DNA of 6,964 nucleotides, taken from the NCBI GenBank assembly GCA_964630665.1, contig CAZVVN010000115.1:1-6964 (forward strand), written 5' to 3'. This document shows, one piece after another, positions 5,192-6,964 of the stretch (position 1 is the stretch's first letter; every line of letters starts with the position of its first letter). Source of the stretch: UBA9619 sp964630665. GTDB lineage: Bacteria > Pseudomonadota > Gammaproteobacteria > Arenicellales > UBA868. Under the pieces are notes generated by a model. That model had not been told where the DNA came from and did not search any database. It worked only from the letters and a program-made list of their open reading frames with translations. The position numbers were made by a program, and so were the translations under genes.

Positions 5192-5983
5192 ATGAAGATT
5201 CTGTTTATCGGTGATGTTTTCGGCAAGCCGGGCCGACGTGCACTGCGACGCCATCTTACCGAAATCAAGGATCAATTTGATCCGGAACTGACCGTTGTCA
5301 ATGCCGAAAATGCTGCTGGCGGCTTTGGCGTGACCGCCCCTGTGCTCGACGAGTTACTGGATGATGGCGAGATCGACCTGTTGACCTCCGGCAACCATAT
5401 CTGGGATAAACGCGAAGCACTGGAGTTGATTCAGGATGAGCCTCGGCTTCTGCGGCCTCACAACTATCCAGCGGATACGCCGGGCTCTGGCTGGTCCATC
5501 GTTACGGCGAGCAACGGTGTTGAAGTTGGTGTGCTCAACATCATGGGTACCGTGTTCATGCATCCAACCCTGGATTGCCCCTTTCGTTGTGTGGATGACG
5601 TGCTGGCGCGAAAACCCGAAGCACTGAATGTGATACTGGTGGACTTTCATGCCGAGGCGACGAGTGAGAAGGTGGCGATGGGCTGGTATCTGGATGGGCG
5701 TGTGTCTGGAGTAGTCGGTACCCATACTCACGTGCCGACGGCCGATGAACGGGTGCTGCCCAAGGGGACTGCGCATATATCCGATGTTGGCATGACGGGT
5801 TGCTACAATTCTGTGATCGGTGTTGAGACTCGCGGCATTCTCAAGCGATTTGTCGAGCGTGTCCCCGAGCGCATGGAACCGGCGTCAGGCCCGGGATCGG
5901 TGTGCGGCGTCATCATTGACATCGACGAAACGTCTGGCTACAGCCGTTCCATTGAACGGGTACGGGTTGACGAGAACGAGTGA
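5192..5983 (+). CDS. ymdB: YmdB-type metallophosphoesterase (TIGR00282), probable cyclic nucleotide phosphodiesterase
   Basis: This 263-residue cytoplasmic protein belongs to the calcineurin-like phosphoesterase family of Bacillus subtilis YmdB (264 residues), which hydrolyses cyclic nucleotides including 2',3'-cAMP in vitro and affects biofilm and motility choices. The name is that of B. subtilis; E. coli ymdB is an unrelated macrodomain gene. All dimetal ligands can be seen: D8 (IGDVFGKPG), E39 and N40 (VVNAENAAGGFG), N68 with catalytic H69 (TSGNHIWDKRE), H153 (VDFHAEATSEK), and H178 and H180 (GTHTHVPTAD), followed by DVGMTG (198-203). It should be active. AGG lies at 5182-5184, seven bases before the ATG. 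It is 30 bases after fau and its last codons overlap or abut the EVE gene, so the three are probably one transcript. The physiological substrate in gammaproteobacteria is unknown. Confidence 0.9.
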   Translation: MKILFIGDVFGKPGRRALRRHLTEIKDQFDPELTVVNAENAAGGFGVTAPVLDELLDDGEIDLLTSGNHIWDKREALELIQDEPRLLRPHNYPADTPGSGWSIVTASNGVEVGVLNIMGTVFMHPTLDCPFRCVDDVLARKPEALNVILVDFHAEATSEKVAMGWYLDGRVSGVVGTHTHVPTADERVLPKGTAHISDVGMTGCYNSVIGVETRGILKRFVERVPERMEPASGPGSVCGVIIDIDETSGYSRSIERVRVDENE

Positions 5984-5991
5984 GGGCTCAA

Positions 5992-6456
5992 GTGAAATAC
6001 TGGCTGATGAAAAGCGAACCGGATGTCTACGGCATAGATCATCTGCGGGCAGAAAAACGCAAGACAGATCACTGGGATGGAATACGGAATTACCAGGCGC
6101 GTAATTTTATTCGTGACGACATGAACAAAGGCGATCTCGCATTTTTTTATCACTCTAACTGCGAGGAACCCGCAGTCGTGGGTGTGATGGAGATCGTCAG
6201 CGAAGCCTATCCCGACCACACGGCGTTTCTATCCGGCGAGCAGTATTTTGACCCCAAGAGCGATCCGGAAAACCCGCGCTGGTTCATGGTCGATGTCAGA
6301 TTCAAGAAGAAATTCAAGACACCGGTGACACTCAAAGCCCTGAAACAGGAAAGGGCGCTGGCTCAAATGCGTCTGGTACAGCGTGGCAACCGCTTGTCTA
6401 TCCTGCCGGTAACGAGCAAAGAATGGAGGCATATTCTGAAGATGGCGGGTGCGTAA
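5992..6456 (+). CDS. EVE domain-containing protein (YTH-like modified-nucleic-acid binding fold)
   Basis: This 154-residue protein is a single EVE domain, a PUA/YTH-like fold (as in human THYN1) thought to bind modified bases in DNA or RNA. Visible signatures are MKYWLMKSEPDVYGID (1-16), HWDGIRNYQARNF (27-39), GDLAFFYHSN, VVGVMEIVSEAYPD, RWFMVDVRF and the C-terminal block MRLVQRGNRLSILPVT followed by WRHIL. I chose GTG 5992 because EVE proteins usually begin with MKYWL and because GAGGG (5982-5986) sits five bases upstream. An alternative GTG at 5980 overlaps the upstream stop by four bases (GTGA) and adds MRAQ (158 residues). A similar stand-alone EVE gene lies near the cyclo-ligase gene in Pseudomonas, as I recall. 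The chromosomal housekeeping setting argues against a defence role here, although fused EVE domains are known from restriction systems. The cellular target is unknown. Confidence 0.93.
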   Translation: MKYWLMKSEPDVYGIDHLRAEKRKTDHWDGIRNYQARNFIRDDMNKGDLAFFYHSNCEEPAVVGVMEIVSEAYPDHTAFLSGEQYFDPKSDPENPRWFMVDVRFKKKFKTPVTLKALKQERALAQMRLVQRGNRLSILPVTSKEWRHILKMAGA

Positions 6457-6964
6457 TGAGGTACCACCGGTTATCGCAGTCACGGCCTTTCAATCTACTT
6501 TTTGCTTTCACACTGATTCTCGGCAGTTCTTTTTGTGGTCTATCAGCAACGGAAAATCAACAATTGGACAATATGATTATGATCAAAATAACAACATCGA
6601 TGGGCACGGTTACGATTGAGCTGGACGCTGTCAAGGCGCCGCTGACGGCGGAAAACTTCTTGGCTTATGTCGACAGTGGGCACTATGACGGGACAATATT
6701 TCACCGGGTGATCCCGGGATTTGTCATCCAGGGTGGGGGAATGGTCTCTGGCATGCAGCAGAAAAAAACCGGCGAGCCGATTCAGAACGAAGCGGATAAT
6801 GGTCTGAAAAACCTGACCGGGTCGATATGTATGGCGCGGACCAATGATCCTCACTCGGCGACATCGCAGTTCTTTATCAACCTTAAGGACAACGGTTTTC
6901 TGGACCATACGGAGAAATCGGCTGAAGGCTGGGGCTATGCCGTGTTTGGGAGGGTGGCCTCAGG
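6456..6964 (+). CDS. Cyclophilin-type peptidyl-prolyl cis-trans isomerase with signal-peptide-like N-terminus, 3' end cut by the window
   Basis: The 169 visible residues form a cyclophilin that catalyses cis-trans isomerisation at proline. Core motifs are FHRVIPGFVIQGGG (82-95, catalytic R84, with F89 and Q92), NEADNGLKN (111-119), MARTNDPHSATSQFFIN (126-142) and GWGYAVFGRV (158-167). The sequence resembles E. coli PpiB in the core. About 20-25 residues are missing at the end. The ATG at 6456 shares its A with the stop of the EVE gene (TAATG). It gives an N-terminus of basic residues, a hydrophobic stretch (about 11-30, NLLFAFTLILG inside) and a possible LSA cleavage site near 29-31, so a periplasmic product like PpiA is likely. 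Starts at M40 (6573) or M42 (6579) would instead give a cytoplasmic PpiB-like enzyme, but I see no Shine-Dalgarno sequence there. The choice between ppiA and ppiB stays open, so no symbol is given. Confidence 0.88.
   Translation, partial: MRYHRLSQSRPFNLLFAFTLILGSSFCGLSATENQQLDNMIMIKITTSMGTVTIELDAVKAPLTAENFLAYVDSGHYDGTIFHRVIPGFVIQGGGMVSGMQQKKTGEPIQNEADNGLKNLTGSICMARTNDPHSATSQFFINLKDNGFLDHTEKSAEGWGYAVFGRVAS

Noticed and set aside
5992..6456. EVE protein as part of an anti-phage or restriction system
   Set aside because: It is a stand-alone domain among housekeeping genes with no nuclease, helicase or methyltransferase nearby. Nothing in the window supports defence.
6543..6908. 121-codon minus-strand frame at the right end
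   Set aside because: It is the antisense shadow of the cyclophilin gene, which is clearly coding on the plus strand.
1..6964. CRISPR arrays, tRNA, rRNA, insertion sequences, attachment sites
   Set aside because: I saw no regularly spaced repeats, tRNA-like cloverleaf, rRNA signature, transposase gene or terminal inverted repeats in the readable sequence.

Overview
The window is a housekeeping segment from an aerobic, ubiquinone-making gammaproteobacterium, probably from a draft or metagenome assembly because it contains a run of exactly 100 N. The gene order (ubiI, ubiH, pepP and a UPF0149 gene on the minus strand; a short coiled-coil gene, zapA, 6S RNA and a 5-formyltetrahydrofolate cyclo-ligase gene on the plus strand) is the classic gammaproteobacterial pepP/zapA/ssrS neighbourhood of Escherichia and Pseudomonas. 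GC content and codon use look uniform, and I see no sign of transfer, mobile elements, phage, CRISPR, rRNA or tRNA.

Left half (1-3830, minus strand): four genes packed as one operon, read right to left as ygfB-like (UPF0149), pepP, ubiH, ubiI. Junctions are a 4-nt ATGA overlap, a 5-nt gap and a 4-nt TTGA overlap, so translational coupling is likely. ubiI starts with TTG and runs off the left edge. UbiH and UbiI are flavin hydroxylases for two different ring positions of the ubiquinone precursor. PepP is a Pro-specific metallo-aminopeptidase. UPF0149 is of uncertain role.

Centre (3831-3988): a divergent promoter region. It holds an extended -10 promoter firing left into the ygfB-pepP-ubiH-ubiI operon and a near-consensus sigma70 promoter (TTGACC-N17-TATGAT) firing right into the coiled-coil/zapA genes. 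A perfect 6-6-6 inverted repeat lies between them.

Right half (3989-6964, plus strand): a ZapB-like short coiled-coil protein (TIGR02449 type), ZapA, then 6S RNA (ssrS) with its own -10 box. Directly after the 3' end of 6S RNA comes the N gap, which removes the start of the 5-formyltetrahydrofolate cyclo-ligase gene. Next come a YmdB-type (TIGR00282) metallophosphoesterase, an EVE-domain protein and a cyclophilin peptidyl-prolyl isomerase with a signal-peptide-like N-terminus, cut by the right edge. The last three are tightly packed (30-nt spacer, then overlapping or near-overlapping junctions) and probably co-transcribed with fau.

I do not see a novel defence, mobile or biosynthetic system. 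The points most worth a second look are the two mutually exclusive helices at the 5' end of the 6S RNA, the dyad in the divergent promoter, the unusual make-up of the ssrS promoter, the YmdB-type gene in this neighbourhood, the alternative starts of the cyclophilin, and the evidence that the 100-N gap understates the missing DNA.
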